A DNA stretch of 64,000 nt. It comes from Anaerococcus jeddahensis. Lineage in GTDB: Bacteria; Bacillota; Clostridia; Tissierellales; Peptoniphilaceae. The notes under the pieces are model-generated. The model ran no database searches, had not been told where the DNA came from, and saw only the letters and a program-made list of their open reading frames with translations. The position numbers and the translations under genes are program-made. Positions 7,461-15,086 of the stretch are shown here, one piece after another (positions within the stretch are counted from its first letter, which is position 1; every line of letters begins with the position of its first letter). Location: NCBI RefSeq assembly GCF_001182725.1, contig NZ_CWHU01000005.1:1-64000 (forward strand), given 5' to 3'.

Positions 7461-8144
7461 CTATAAGAAATTTAAAATAAGGCCATAAATAATAGGAAAC
7501 AAAATAGAAGGTACTGAATTTACTATTTTTATATCCGTCAAATCAAGCATTGAAAAGCCAATTGCCATTATGCTTAGGCCGCCAACTCCAGAAATATTTT
7601 CCAAAACTTCCTTGGTAATAATTGGAGAGATAAGACTTGAAACAATTACAATTAGTCCTTGGTAAATTATTATTGGAATTGATGCAAAAGCTACCCCAAT
7701 TCCCAAACTTTGGGCCATAAAAAATACTGTTAGGCCATCAATCATTGATTTTAAGAGAAGAATTTCATTGTTTGAATTAATTCCTGCCTCAATTGATCCG
7801 ATAATTCCCATACTTCCAACGCACAAAATCAAAGTAGCATTTATAAAAGCCTTTGGGAAGGTTGACCTCTTGTTTTTTATAAAAATATCACTCAAAAAAT
7901 ATGCAAACTTATTTAATTTCCCGTCCAAATCAAAATGATATCCAACAATAACTCCAAAAACAATAGAAACAATTACAACCAAACTTTGTCCCTTGCTAGC
8001 AGATTTTATTCCAGCAACCAATATTAATAGGGCAAGAAACTTCATAATGTCATTTTTAAGCCTATCAGAAAAACATTTTCCAACCTTTGATCCTAGAAAG
8101 CCTAAAATTAAAACTGAAATAGCATTCACAAAAACACCAACCAT
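7461..8144 (-). CDS. DUF554 family membrane protein (first of a pair)
   Basis: About 227 aa from the ATG chosen here, a paralogue of the next gene (shared LGFLGSKVG, GSMGIIGSIEAG and FFMAQSLGIGVAFAS segments). An in-frame ATG exists six codons earlier (8160-8162) but has no ribosome site; AGAAGG lies just before the ATG at 8142-8144, and that start aligns with the paralogue's N-terminus. Membrane protein of unknown function. It is transcribed away from thiD. Confidence 0.86.
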   Translation of the reverse strand: MVGVFVNAISVLILGFLGSKVGKCFSDRLKNDIMKFLALLILVAGIKSASKGQSLVVIVSIVFGVIVGYHFDLDGKLNKFAYFLSDIFIKNKRSTFPKAFINATLILCVGSMGIIGSIEAGINSNNEILLLKSMIDGLTVFFMAQSLGIGVAFASIPIIIYQGLIVIVSSLISPIITKEVLENISGVGGLSIMAIGFSMLDLTDIKIVNSVPSILFPIIYGLILNFL

Positions 8145-8228
8145 AAAAACCTTCTTTAACATTATTTTGTTAAATTATATCAAAGCACTTAAAGATTTGC
8201 AAAAATGCCATAAAAGGGATAAAGAATA

Positions 8229-8257
8229 TTGACAATATAATCCCTTTATTCTATTAT
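8229..8257 (+). promoter_or_regulatory. Promoter of thiD
   Basis: TTGACA (8229-8234), 17-base spacer, TATTAT (8252-8257). The transcript would begin near 8264 and run about 125 bases of AT-rich leader to the thiD start; no riboswitch-like conserved core (such as a TPP box) is visible in the leader. Confidence 0.75.
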
Positions 8258-8389
8258 AAAAAATAGAAATATAAGAAATATTATCTAAAAAATATTATAA
8301 AAAGATAAGAAATAGGAAAAGTATTAAATTTATTTTATAAATTTCTATATAAAAAAATTTTAAAAAATATTTTAAAGAAAGGAAAAATT

Positions 8390-9196
8390 ATGAGAGTAGG
8401 ATTAACGATTGCAGGAAGTGACTCATCAGGAGGAGCAGGAATTCAAGCTGATATAAAAACTATGACTTTAAACGGAGTTTATGCCGAAAGTGCTATAACT
8501 GCTTTGACAGCCCAAAATACCACGGGAGTTTTATCAGTAATGGAGTCAAGTAAAGAATTTTTAAAAGACCAACTTGATATGATTTTTGATGATATTTATC
8601 CAGATGCGATAAAAATTGGTATGGTCTCAAATTCTGATTTAATTTTAGTAATTGCAAATGAATTAAAAGAAAGAAAGGCAAAAAATATAGTTGTAGATCC
8701 AGTTATGGTTGCTACAAGTGGAGCAAAACTTTTAAAAGACGATGCAATTGATAGTCTAAAAAATGAACTTTTGCCCATAGCAGACCTTCTTACTCCAAAT
8801 ATTCCAGAAGCAGAAATTTTATCAGAGATGAAAATTAAAACAATCGATGATATGAAAAAGGCGGCGGAAATAATTTCAAATAAATTTAAGTGTGCAACTC
8901 TTTTAAAAGGAGGCCATGCACTAAATGATGCAAATGATTATTTATTTGAAAACGGAAAAGGGATTTGGTTTAAGGGAAAAAGAATTGATAATCCAAATAC
9001 TCACGGTACAGGTTGCACCCTATCATCAGCCATAGCAGCAAATCTTGCAAAAGGCTATGATATGGAAAATTCAATAAAAATGGCAAAAGATTTTCTATCA
9101 AAGGCCCTTTTGGATATGCTAGATTTGGGAAATGGATCAGGTCCAATGAACCATGCTTTTGATATAAAAGAAAAATATAAAAAGTTGGGAGATTAA
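8390..9196 (+). CDS. thiD: Hydroxymethylpyrimidine / phosphomethylpyrimidine kinase ThiD
   Basis: Ribokinase-fold enzyme that phosphorylates HMP and HMP-phosphate for thiamine synthesis or salvage. The 268 aa length is typical. Residues 7-18 give the N-terminal signature AGSDSSGGAGIQ, the middle has VVDPVMVATSGAKLL, and the C-terminal NTHGTGCTLSSA contains the anion hole and catalytic region (GTGC near residue 206). A pyridoxal kinase of the same fold is the alternative. AAAGGAAA precedes the ATG. The next gene, a CbiK-like chelatase, starts one base after the stop, so the two are co-transcribed. No other thiamine gene is in the window, so salvage is more likely than full synthesis. Confidence 0.92.
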   Translation: MRVGLTIAGSDSSGGAGIQADIKTMTLNGVYAESAITALTAQNTTGVLSVMESSKEFLKDQLDMIFDDIYPDAIKIGMVSNSDLILVIANELKERKAKNIVVDPVMVATSGAKLLKDDAIDSLKNELLPIADLLTPNIPEAEILSEMKIKTIDDMKKAAEIISNKFKCATLLKGGHALNDANDYLFENGKGIWFKGKRIDNPNTHGTGCTLSSAIAANLAKGYDMENSIKMAKDFLSKALLDMLDLGNGSGPMNHAFDIKEKYKKLGD

Positions 9197-9197
9197 A

Positions 9198-9941
9198 ATG
9201 ACATTTGCAACAATAATAGTAAATCACGGAACAAGTAGGGTAGAAAATCAGAAGGAAGCTATTGTATTTTTAAGAAAAAAAGTAGAGGAAAGATATAAGG
9301 ACTCACTTGTAAAATCTTACATGGCAAGCGATAAGATTAGAAAAAAAGTAGAAAATAAAGACCTTTGTCAAGATTTGGAAGAAATTTTAAGTGAGTTTAG
9401 GAAAAAAAATATAAAAGATGTTAGATTTTTGATGGCCTATGTCCTAAGGGGGATAGAATATGAAAAAGTTATGAAAAAAGCTGGTCAATTAAACGAAGAT
9501 GGATTTTTCACTTTTACCTTTACCAAGGCCCTTCTCGAAGAAAAAAATAATGATGAAATTTTAAATTTTCTAGAAGAGCTTGGAGAAAATGAACCAAGCC
9601 TTGTAATTTTTCATGGAAGTCCTAAAAAAAACCTAGAAGAATTTGAAAAATTTGAAGAAAAAATGAAAAACTCTGACAAAAACTTATATTTTTCAAGTTT
9701 TGAAGATAGGAAATTGGATGATTTAATTGATGAATTTAAAGAAAAAAATATAGGGAAAATAAAAGTGATTCCTTTTTTAATCATAGCAGGAAACCATGTT
9801 TCTAAAGATATTGAAGGAGAAAAAGAAAATTCTTATAAGAAAGTTTTTGAAAAAAACAAGATAGAAATTAATATAGTAAAAAAATCATTGATTTTGTATG
9901 ATAAAATTGCTGAAATTTTCCTAGAAAAGCTTGAAAAATAG
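9198..9941 (+). CDS. CbiK-like sirohydrochlorin cobaltochelatase family protein
   Basis: 247 aa class II chelatase-like protein. Family CbiK inserts cobalt into sirohydrochlorin in anaerobic cobalamin synthesis. Matching segments: IIVNHGTSR at 6-14, ASDKIRKKV near 43-51, VLRGIEYEKV near 87-96, FHGSP with His139, and AGNHVSKDIEGE with His200. The 61-residue spacing of the last two His resembles the metal ligands of known CbiK enzymes. It lies one base after thiD. No other cobalamin or heme genes are nearby, so the true substrate is open. The sequence is Lys/Glu-rich and divergent, so orthology is less secure than family membership. Confidence 0.72.
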   Translation: MTFATIIVNHGTSRVENQKEAIVFLRKKVEERYKDSLVKSYMASDKIRKKVENKDLCQDLEEILSEFRKKNIKDVRFLMAYVLRGIEYEKVMKKAGQLNEDGFFTFTFTKALLEEKNNDEILNFLEELGENEPSLVIFHGSPKKNLEEFEKFEEKMKNSDKNLYFSSFEDRKLDDLIDEFKEKNIGKIKVIPFLIIAGNHVSKDIEGEKENSYKKVFEKNKIEINIVKKSLILYDKIAEIFLEKLEK

Positions 9942-9970
9942 TTGACAAAAGCATATTTTCAGTGTATCAT
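9942..9970 (+). promoter_or_regulatory. Promoter of rplM-rpsI
   Basis: TTGACA (9942-9947), 17-base spacer, TATCAT (9965-9970). It starts right at the stop codon of the upstream chelatase gene and is the strongest-looking promoter in this part of the window. Confidence 0.85.
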
Positions 9971-9974
9971 TAAT

Positions 9975-10100
9975 TAGTATGAAAAAAGTTCCAAATACTT
10001 TTGACATAATCGCAAATCCTGAGGGCGATTAAAAAATGTCAGGACGAGTAAAGCCGCCACCTATCCGAGCGGTGTCAAAATAGATAGGCAAAAATATTTA
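9975..10100 (+). ncRNA. Structured 5' leader of rplM (candidate L13 leader)
   Basis: Between the promoter and the rplM ribosome site lie two foldable units. The first is TGACATAATCGC paired with GCGATT and ATGTCA. The second is CCGC-loop-GCGG (10054-10072), in which the loop bases CCTATC (10060-10065) can pair with GATAGG (10083-10088) just before the Shine-Dalgarno, a possible pseudoknot. Position and size fit an autoregulatory ribosomal-protein leader of the L13 type known from Firmicutes. Structure is seen; the regulatory role is inference. Confidence 0.55.
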
Positions 10101-10112
10101 AGGAGGAACTTG

Positions 10113-10553
10113 ATGAAAAATCAAAAGACATATGTACCAACAAAGTCAACAATTGAACCAAAATGGTATGTAGTTGATGCAACAGACATGGTTTTAGGAA
10201 GACTAGCTAGCCAAGTTGCAGCAATTATTAGAGGAAAACACAAACCAACATTTACTCCAAACATGGACACAGGTGACTATGTAATAATAGTAAATGCTGA
10301 AAAAGTTGTTCTTACTGGAAACAAAGAATACCAAAAAGAATACAAAAGATATTCTGGATATGCTGGTGGATTAAAAATTACATCTTACAAAGACATGATG
10401 GAAAAACATCCTGAAAGAATTGTAGAACACGCTGTAATAGGTATGCTTCCACACAACAAATTAGGTAGACAAATGGCCAAAAAACTTAGGGTTTTTGTAG
10501 GTGAAAATCACGATCACCAAGCTCAAAATCCAGAAGTTTTGGACTTAAAGTAA
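10113..10553 (+). CDS. rplM: 50S ribosomal protein L13
   Basis: 146 aa large-subunit protein of normal length. Conserved segments include WYVVDATDMVLGRLAS near residues 18-33, GDYVIIVNAEKVVLTG near 55-70, and the C-terminal MLPHNKLGRQMAKKLRVF. The start is the ATG at 10113, six bases after AGGAGG; an in-frame TTG one codon earlier is less likely. It is followed by rpsI 11 bases later, the usual L13-S9 pair. Confidence 0.97.
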   Translation: MKNQKTYVPTKSTIEPKWYVVDATDMVLGRLASQVAAIIRGKHKPTFTPNMDTGDYVIIVNAEKVVLTGNKEYQKEYKRYSGYAGGLKITSYKDMMEKHPERIVEHAVIGMLPHNKLGRQMAKKLRVFVGENHDHQAQNPEVLDLK

Positions 10554-10564
10554 GGAGGACTTAG

Positions 10565-10957
10565 ATGGCAGATATTATATATCAAGCTACAGGTAGAAGA
10601 AAAACTTCAGTAGCAAGAGTTACAATGAGACCAGGTAGCGGAGAATTAAAAGTTAATGGAAGAGATCTTGATGATTATTTTTCATATGATACATTAAAAA
10701 TTATTGCAAAAGCACCATTAAAGTTAACAGAAAATGAATCAACTTATGATATCAAAGTTAATGTACAAGGTGGAGGATTTAACGGACAAGCTGGAGCTAT
10801 CAGACATGCTATAGCAAGAGCTTTATTAGAAGTAAATCCTGATTATAGACAAGCTCTTAAAAGAGCAGGTTTTCTTACAAGAGACCCAAGAAAAAAAGAA
10901 AGATACAAATACGGTCAAAAGAAAGCAAGAAAATCTTCACAATTCTCAAAAAGATAA
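10565..10957 (+). CDS. rpsI: 30S ribosomal protein S9
   Basis: 130 aa, complete. N-terminal [19 protein letters not shown], central [19 protein letters not shown], and the invariant C-terminal [12 protein letters not shown] tail that reaches the decoding centre. AAGGAGG precedes the ATG. Second gene of the rplM-rpsI operon, ended by a terminator at 10971. Confidence 0.97.
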   Translation: MADIIYQATGRRKTSVARVTMRPGSGELKVNGRDLDDYFSYDTLKIIAKAPLKLTENESTYDIKVNVQGGGFNGQAGAIRHAIARALLEVNPDYRQALKRAGFLTRDPRKKERYKYGQKKARKSSQFSKR

Positions 10958-10970
10958 GAATTATTTTACA

Positions 10971-10999
10971 AACAAGGAATTTTTATTCCTTGTTTTTTT
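10971..10999 (+). terminator. Terminator of rplM-rpsI
   Basis: AACAAGGAAT / ATTCCTTGTT hairpin followed by a T-run, 13 bases after the rpsI stop. Confidence 0.9.
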
Positions 11000-11373
11000 G
11001 TGGGAAAAATTATTTTATTGGACAAGAAATTATATCAAAGCGTAAACAAAGTATGATTTTAGCTAATATTTTATTTTATAATAAAAATTAAGCTACGTAC
11101 CATCTCGACTAGATGATTGTGCCTTGATTTGGCACAATCATCCCTAAAATCAGTGCGAAAGCACGAAAAAGTTTGCGAAGCAAACGAGTTTTAGTGTGAG
11201 TGAAACGAACGCATGGAGAGATCTCACGAGATTTCTCGACTCACTACGTACGATAAATCGGGATAAACTACCGAAATCAACGGTTGTTTATCTGCTCGAA
11301 ACCTGCTAGGAAAAATCAAGTCTTTTTTTAAAAAAATCAAATAATTTTATTACTAAATTTGACCATAGGAAAT

Positions 11374-11401
11374 AAGCCCTCTTGTTTGGGCTTTTTTTTT
11401 C
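11374..11401 (+). terminator. Terminator-like hairpin beside the IS
   Basis: AAGCCC-TCTTGTTT-GGGCTT followed by nine T's on the plus strand, just outside the transposase stop codon. It would stop plus-strand reading into the antisense of the transposase; on the minus strand it lacks a comparable T-run. Confidence 0.65.
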
Positions 11402-11408
11402 TATTTTT

Positions 11409-12632
11409 TTATGCAGCTTTTAGTAATTCTTCCTTGTTTTTTTCCTCCATTACTTTCGCATAATATATTCTTAAAAATTTGTTTATTCCTGCTATGTTTG
11501 ATACTTTTTTTGCCTTGCCTTCTCTTTCTTTTTTTATTATATATTTATATACCGAATTGCTTTCATCTTTTGCTTTTTTCATACATAACATTGCCATGTA
11601 TAGTACTTTTCTTAGGATTGGATTTCCTCTTTTGGATATTTTTCTTTGTTTTGCACTAAAGTTTCCTGATTGATATGGTGGTGAATCTATTCCTACAAAT
11701 GATATTAGACTTTTCTTGTTTTTGTATTTTCTTATATCTCCTATCTCTGCTGTTATTTGTATGGCTAATTTTTCTCCTATGCCTGAAAATTCTTTTGCTA
11801 TTTTGTATTCTTCTAATTCTGTGGCGATTTCTTTCATTTGTGATAGAATATTATTAAGAGTTTTGTTTATTACTCTTAGAAATTCAATCGAGTCTAGGAC
11901 ATTCGCATCTATTTTTGAGTTACTAGATGAGATTGTTGGGATTGATTCTAAGGCATTTTGGTAAATGGTTATTGCTTTTTGTGCGTTTGGATGATATCCC
12001 TTTTTCTTTGCCCATTTTTCATAATCATTTACAAATTGCTCTTGACTTCTTTTTAATATCTTTTCACTATTAGTCCATCTTTCTACAAAGTCTATTAGTT
12101 TATCTTTTTGATAATTACCATTTGCATGGGGGATTAGTTTTTTTAGTCCTGGATGTCTTTTTTCTATTTCTTTGTCTAAATAGTTTAAGTGATTTATTCT
12201 TAGTTTTTGGTAATGTTGATAGGATCTGTTTAATTGTTTTAATCTTACATATTCTTCTTTATCTTCTTTGAATTGTATTAGATCATTCCAGTTCATTAAA
12301 CCATATTCAGCTATGTGTATAGCATCTTTTTTATCTGTTTTTACATTTCTAAAACTTAAGGCTTGGCAAAATCTTTTCATTTTTAATGGATTTATTACGC
12401 TTACAAAAAATCCTTCATTTACTAAACTAATTAAGATAGGAATATGATAAATTTCTGTTGCTTCCATAACTATTTTTACATCTTCATCTAAAGATTTAAT
12501 TTTAGCAATTAATTTATTTACATCATTTTTTACATGATAAATATTAAATGGTTTAAAGATGACTTCTTTCCCAAATCCTAAGGCTGCAACTGTACTTTTA
12601 GATTTTGATACATCAATTCCTATTGAAATCAT
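11409..12632 (-). CDS. IS110-family transposase (DEDD recombinase)
   Basis: 407 aa, full length. The N-terminal RuvC-like DEDD domain shows SIGIDVSKSK (Asp7), KIVMEATEIYH and KTDKKDAIHIAEYG. The C-terminal transposase-20 domain shows FSGIGEKLAIQITAEIGDI followed by IDSPPYQSGNFSAKQRKISK with the family's conserved Ser. The start is the ATG at 12630-12632, preceded by GGAGG; the longer frame opens with a TTG that is part of that ribosome site. IS110 enzymes use a bridge RNA from the element's non-coding end to choose target and donor. The protein looks intact, so the element may be active. Confidence 0.92.
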   Translation of the reverse strand: MISIGIDVSKSKSTVAALGFGKEVIFKPFNIYHVKNDVNKLIAKIKSLDEDVKIVMEATEIYHIPILISLVNEGFFVSVINPLKMKRFCQALSFRNVKTDKKDAIHIAEYGLMNWNDLIQFKEDKEEYVRLKQLNRSYQHYQKLRINHLNYLDKEIEKRHPGLKKLIPHANGNYQKDKLIDFVERWTNSEKILKRSQEQFVNDYEKWAKKKGYHPNAQKAITIYQNALESIPTISSSNSKIDANVLDSIEFLRVINKTLNNILSQMKEIATELEEYKIAKEFSGIGEKLAIQITAEIGDIRKYKNKKSLISFVGIDSPPYQSGNFSAKQRKISKRGNPILRKVLYMAMLCMKKAKDESNSVYKYIIKKEREGKAKKVSNIAGINKFLRIYYAKVMEEKNKEELLKAA

Positions 12633-12667
12633 AAATACCTCCAATAAATTTTTATCTACCTACACAA

Positions 12668-12824
12668 TTATCCACTCAGTTTAGCTCGTTACACGGGTGT
12701 ATTAACCCAACCTGCTTAATCGAATTCTTGATAATGGAAGGTAGCAGACTGTTTCGAGTACGGGTGTATTATCCCAAATGGGCTGCGTCTGTTACCTTCA
12801 TTATATTAAAAAAAGTGTAGGTAG
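12668..12824 (-). ncRNA. Candidate IS110 bridge RNA
   Basis: Upstream of the transposase and on its strand. An outer stem CTACCTACAC/GTGTAGGTAG (12668-12677 with 12815-12824) encloses a perfect-looking hairpin GAAGGTAGCAGAC/GTCTGTTACCTTC (12737-12749 with 12787-12799; one G-T pair). Two near-identical 17-base segments, ACGGGTGTATTAACCCA (12704-12720) and ACGGGTGTATTATCCCA (12760-12776), sit in two different loop regions. Size (~160 nt) and 5' position fit bridge RNAs of the IS110 subgroup. Structure is seen; the assignment is inference. Confidence 0.6.
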
Positions 12825-12959
12825 AAAGTTTTTTCTACTTACACTTTTATAGTACTAAATGGATATTATTTTTAGTTTGTCAACAGTCTGATATATTCAT
12901 TTTCAAAAATTTTCACTACAAAGAATCTATAGTAAAATGTAAGGAGAAAGGATTGCCAT

Positions 12960-13517
12960 ATGGATTTTAAAAAATTATTTAAATTATTTTTACACACCCT
13001 GTATTTGTCAGCCTTTACTTTTGGTGGGGGCTATGTGATTTTATCTTTGATGGAATCTACTTTTGTAAAAAAATTGGGATGGATTAATAAGGAAGAGATG
13101 CTTGATATGACGGCGATTGCCCAATCTTCTCCGGGGGCTGTTGCTATTAATGCATCAATTTCTGTTGGCTATAAATTATTTGGCTTTGTAGGGGCGGTGG
13201 TTGCAACTTTGGGAACTGTAATTCCTCCTCTTGTAATTATTTCTGTAATTTCTTATTTTTACAATGCATTTATTTCTAATAAATATATTGCCTTAGTTTT
13301 AAAGGGGATGCAGGCTGGAGTTGGGGCTTTGATTATAAATGTTGTAATAGATATGACCCATGAAGTTATTCTTGGCAAGGGATTTTTGATTTATGGAATT
13401 TTTTTCATATCTTTTATCTTAAATGTATTTTTAGGTGTAAATATTATTTATATAATCCTTGGCCTAATTGCTTTTGGAATTGTTTATTCATTTGTAGGAG
13501 GAAATCATGCTTCTTAA
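12960..13517 (+). CDS. Chromate transporter family protein, subunit 1
   Basis: 185 aa membrane protein, one half-size CHR domain. Family signatures: FTFGGGYVILSLM near residues 18-30 and AIAQSSPGAVAINASISVG near 51-70. Half-size CHR proteins work as pairs, usually described as chromate (or related oxyanion) exporters, though many have no tested substrate. AAGGAG precedes the start, and its end overlaps the second subunit by 11 bases, so they are translated together. Confidence 0.88.
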   Translation: MDFKKLFKLFLHTLYLSAFTFGGGYVILSLMESTFVKKLGWINKEEMLDMTAIAQSSPGAVAINASISVGYKLFGFVGAVVATLGTVIPPLVIISVISYFYNAFISNKYIALVLKGMQAGVGALIINVVIDMTHEVILGKGFLIYGIFFISFILNVFLGVNIIYIILGLIAFGIVYSFVGGNHAS

Positions 13518-14061
13518 TTTATTTATAAGTTTTTTTAAGGTGGGATTATTTTCCTTTGGTGGAGGATATGCAGCTCTTCCTCTTATCCAAGAAGAAGTTG
13601 TAAATAAAAACGCCTGGCTTGGAATTTCCGAATTTAATAATCTTATTACAATTAGCCAAATGACCCCAGGTCCTATTGCTATAAATTCTGCATCCTTTGT
13701 TGGTACTAGGGTTTATGGTTTGACGGGGGCGATTGTAGCAAGCCTTGGCTGCGTTATGCCTTCTTTTATTATTGTTGGAACAATTTCTTATTTTTATAAC
13801 AAATACAGAAAGCTTGATACAATGCAAAGTGTTTTGGGATTTTTAAGGCCAGCTGTTGTTTCTATGATTTTGGCAGCAGGAATTGATATTTTGAAAACTG
13901 CCTTTTTTGATGTAAAAAAAATGTCTTTTGAAAATCTTGATATCAGCATGGTACTTCTTTTTGTTTTTATTCTTGTAGCGATTAGGAAAACAAAAATTGA
14001 TCCAATATTTTTGATGATAATTTCAGGTTTTATTTATATGTTTGTGCATTTAATTTTGTGA
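13507..14061 (+). CDS. Chromate transporter family protein, subunit 2
   Basis: 184 aa partner of the preceding gene. Signatures: FSFGGGYAALPLIQEEVV near residues 16-33 and ISQMTPGPIAINSASFVG near 50-67, followed by several membrane helices. AGGAGG lies inside the end of subunit 1, six bases before the ATG at 13507. The natural substrate cannot be read from the sequence. queH follows after 6 bases and may be in the same transcript. Confidence 0.88.
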   Translation: MLLNLFISFFKVGLFSFGGGYAALPLIQEEVVNKNAWLGISEFNNLITISQMTPGPIAINSASFVGTRVYGLTGAIVASLGCVMPSFIIVGTISYFYNKYRKLDTMQSVLGFLRPAVVSMILAAGIDILKTAFFDVKKMSFENLDISMVLLFVFILVAIRKTKIDPIFLMIISGFIYMFVHLIL

Positions 14062-14067
14062 GGTTTT

Positions 14068-14697
14068 ATGGAAAAAATTAATTATAATTTAAAAATGGAA
14101 GAGATAATAAAAAATATTCAAAAGGAGGGTAAAAGACCTAGGCTTTTACTTCAAGTTTGTTGTGCTCCTTGTTCCTCAAGTGTTTTAACTCGTTTGAGAG
14201 AATATTTTGATATAGATATTTACTATTACAATCCAAATATTTATCCAATAAGCGAGCTTAACAAAAGGGTTGAAACTGTAGAAAGTTTGGTTAATGATAT
14301 GGAGCTTGATTCAAAAGTTATTTTTCCTGAAAATGATCCAAAAGATTTTTATTCTTATGTGAAAAATCGAAGTGAAGACCATGAGGGGGGAGAATCTTGT
14401 TATAAGTGTTATGAATTAAGGCTTAAAAAAGCAGCTTTATATGCAAAAGAAAACTCTTATGATTATTTCACAACAACTCTTTCAATTTCTCCCTACAAAA
14501 ATTCAACTTGGTTAAATGAAATTGGAAAAAATTTGGAAGAAGAATTTGGGATAAAATATTTGTATTCTGATTTTAAAAAGAAAAATGGCTACAAAGATTC
14601 CATAGATTTGTCCAAAAAATATAATTTGTACAGGCAAGATTATTGCGGTTGTATTTTTTCTTATAGGGAGATGGAAGAGAAGAAAAAATTAAAATAA
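14068..14697 (+). CDS. queH: Epoxyqueuosine reductase QueH
   Basis: 209 aa. QueH performs the last step of queuosine synthesis on tRNA, reducing epoxyqueuosine, and binds an Fe-S cluster. All signature Cys groups are present: QVCCAPCSSS near residues 28-37, ESCYKCYELRLKKAA near 111-125, and YCGC near 193-196. TTLSISPYKN is also typical. It starts 6 bases after the CHR pair. Its stop codon lies within a palindrome that is duplicated around the small element at 14709-15028, so the gene itself is intact. Confidence 0.93.
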   Translation: MEKINYNLKMEEIIKNIQKEGKRPRLLLQVCCAPCSSSVLTRLREYFDIDIYYYNPNIYPISELNKRVETVESLVNDMELDSKVIFPENDPKDFYSYVKNRSEDHEGGESCYKCYELRLKKAALYAKENSYDYFTTTLSISPYKNSTWLNEIGKNLEEEFGIKYLYSDFKKKNGYKDSIDLSKKYNLYRQDYCGCIFSYREMEEKKKLK

Positions 14698-14708
14698 ATG
14701 TTATTTTT

Positions 14709-15028
14709 CGAAATGTGTCCAAACCCTCATGCACGAATATCGGACTTCAAAAATTGTTGATTTCTAAATTTTAAAATTCTAAAATCGCAAACTCGCTGAC
14801 GCGATGTCAGATAAATAGCTTAAAATTGTGCCGGTGGCACGATTTTAATATTTATCCCTCGGAATAAAACGAAGAATTAAAATTTAATTGAATTTAATTT
14901 ATTTAATAAATAATCCTAGCTTTAAATTATAGAGTGCGATTTTTAACGAATTTTTAAATTTGAAATCAAATCAATTTTTTCCGTATGATATTCTTAGCGT
15001 GAGGGTTTGAATATTTTGTCAATAGTCT
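14709..15028 (+). mobile_element. Small palindromic element, copy 4 (320 bp), in the queH downstream region
   Basis: Flanked by perfect 20-base direct repeats (14689-14708 and 15029-15048), themselves a palindrome (AAAATAA-ATG-TTATTTT) that also contains the queH stop codon. The right end, ATTTTGTCAATAGTCT, matches the ends of copies 1-3; an inner inverted repeat CAAACCCTCA (left) / TGAGGGTTTG (right) is specific to this copy. The hairpin GATAAATA...GTGCC-GGT-GGCAC...TATTTATCCCT (14811-14864) parallels the GATAAATGTGC...TTTATCCCT hairpin of copy 2. No open frame. Confidence 0.72.
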
Positions 15029-15086
15029 TTAAAATAAATGTTATTTTTATCTTTCTTTGGGTAATTTTATAGAGGGAGAGATAATC

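Larger units (their letters stand above)
11250..12855 (-). mobile_element. IS110-family insertion sequence
   Basis: About 1.6 kb, defined by one transposase gene (11409-12632, minus strand) plus non-coding ends with strong RNA-like folds: a hairpin GATAAAC...GTTTATC at 11262-11292 on the 3' side and a larger structure on the 5' side (12668-12824). No terminal inverted repeats, as expected for the family. The boundaries are inferred by comparing the surrounding small element with its uninterrupted copies, so they are good to perhaps 15 bases. Confidence 0.65.
11036..12890 (+). mobile_element. Small palindromic element, copy 1, split by an IS110-type insertion
   Basis: The left part (11036-about 11249) starts with CAAAGCGTAAACAAAGT and carries the same ordered hairpins as the intact copy at 17178-17430: GATGATTGTGCC/GGCACAATCATC, GTGCGAAAGCAC, GTTTGCGAAGCAAAC, then GTGAGTGAAACGAACGCATG and GAGATCTCACGAGATTTCTC. 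The matching right end (AAATGG...TTTAGTTTGTCAACAGTCTG) appears only at about 12857-12890. The IS110 element fills the gap. No coding capacity of its own. Unlike copies 2-4, I see no clear flanking duplication here. Confidence 0.68.

Noticed and set aside
6878..7480. 200 aa plus-strand frame opposite the DUF554 genes
   Set aside because: It is antisense to a conserved membrane protein and has no ribosome site; Pro/Lys-rich composition is what an antisense frame of this gene would give.
8258..8389. A TPP riboswitch in front of thiD
   Set aside because: The leader is AT-rich and lacks the conserved CTGAGA and ACCTGA cores of the TPP aptamer.
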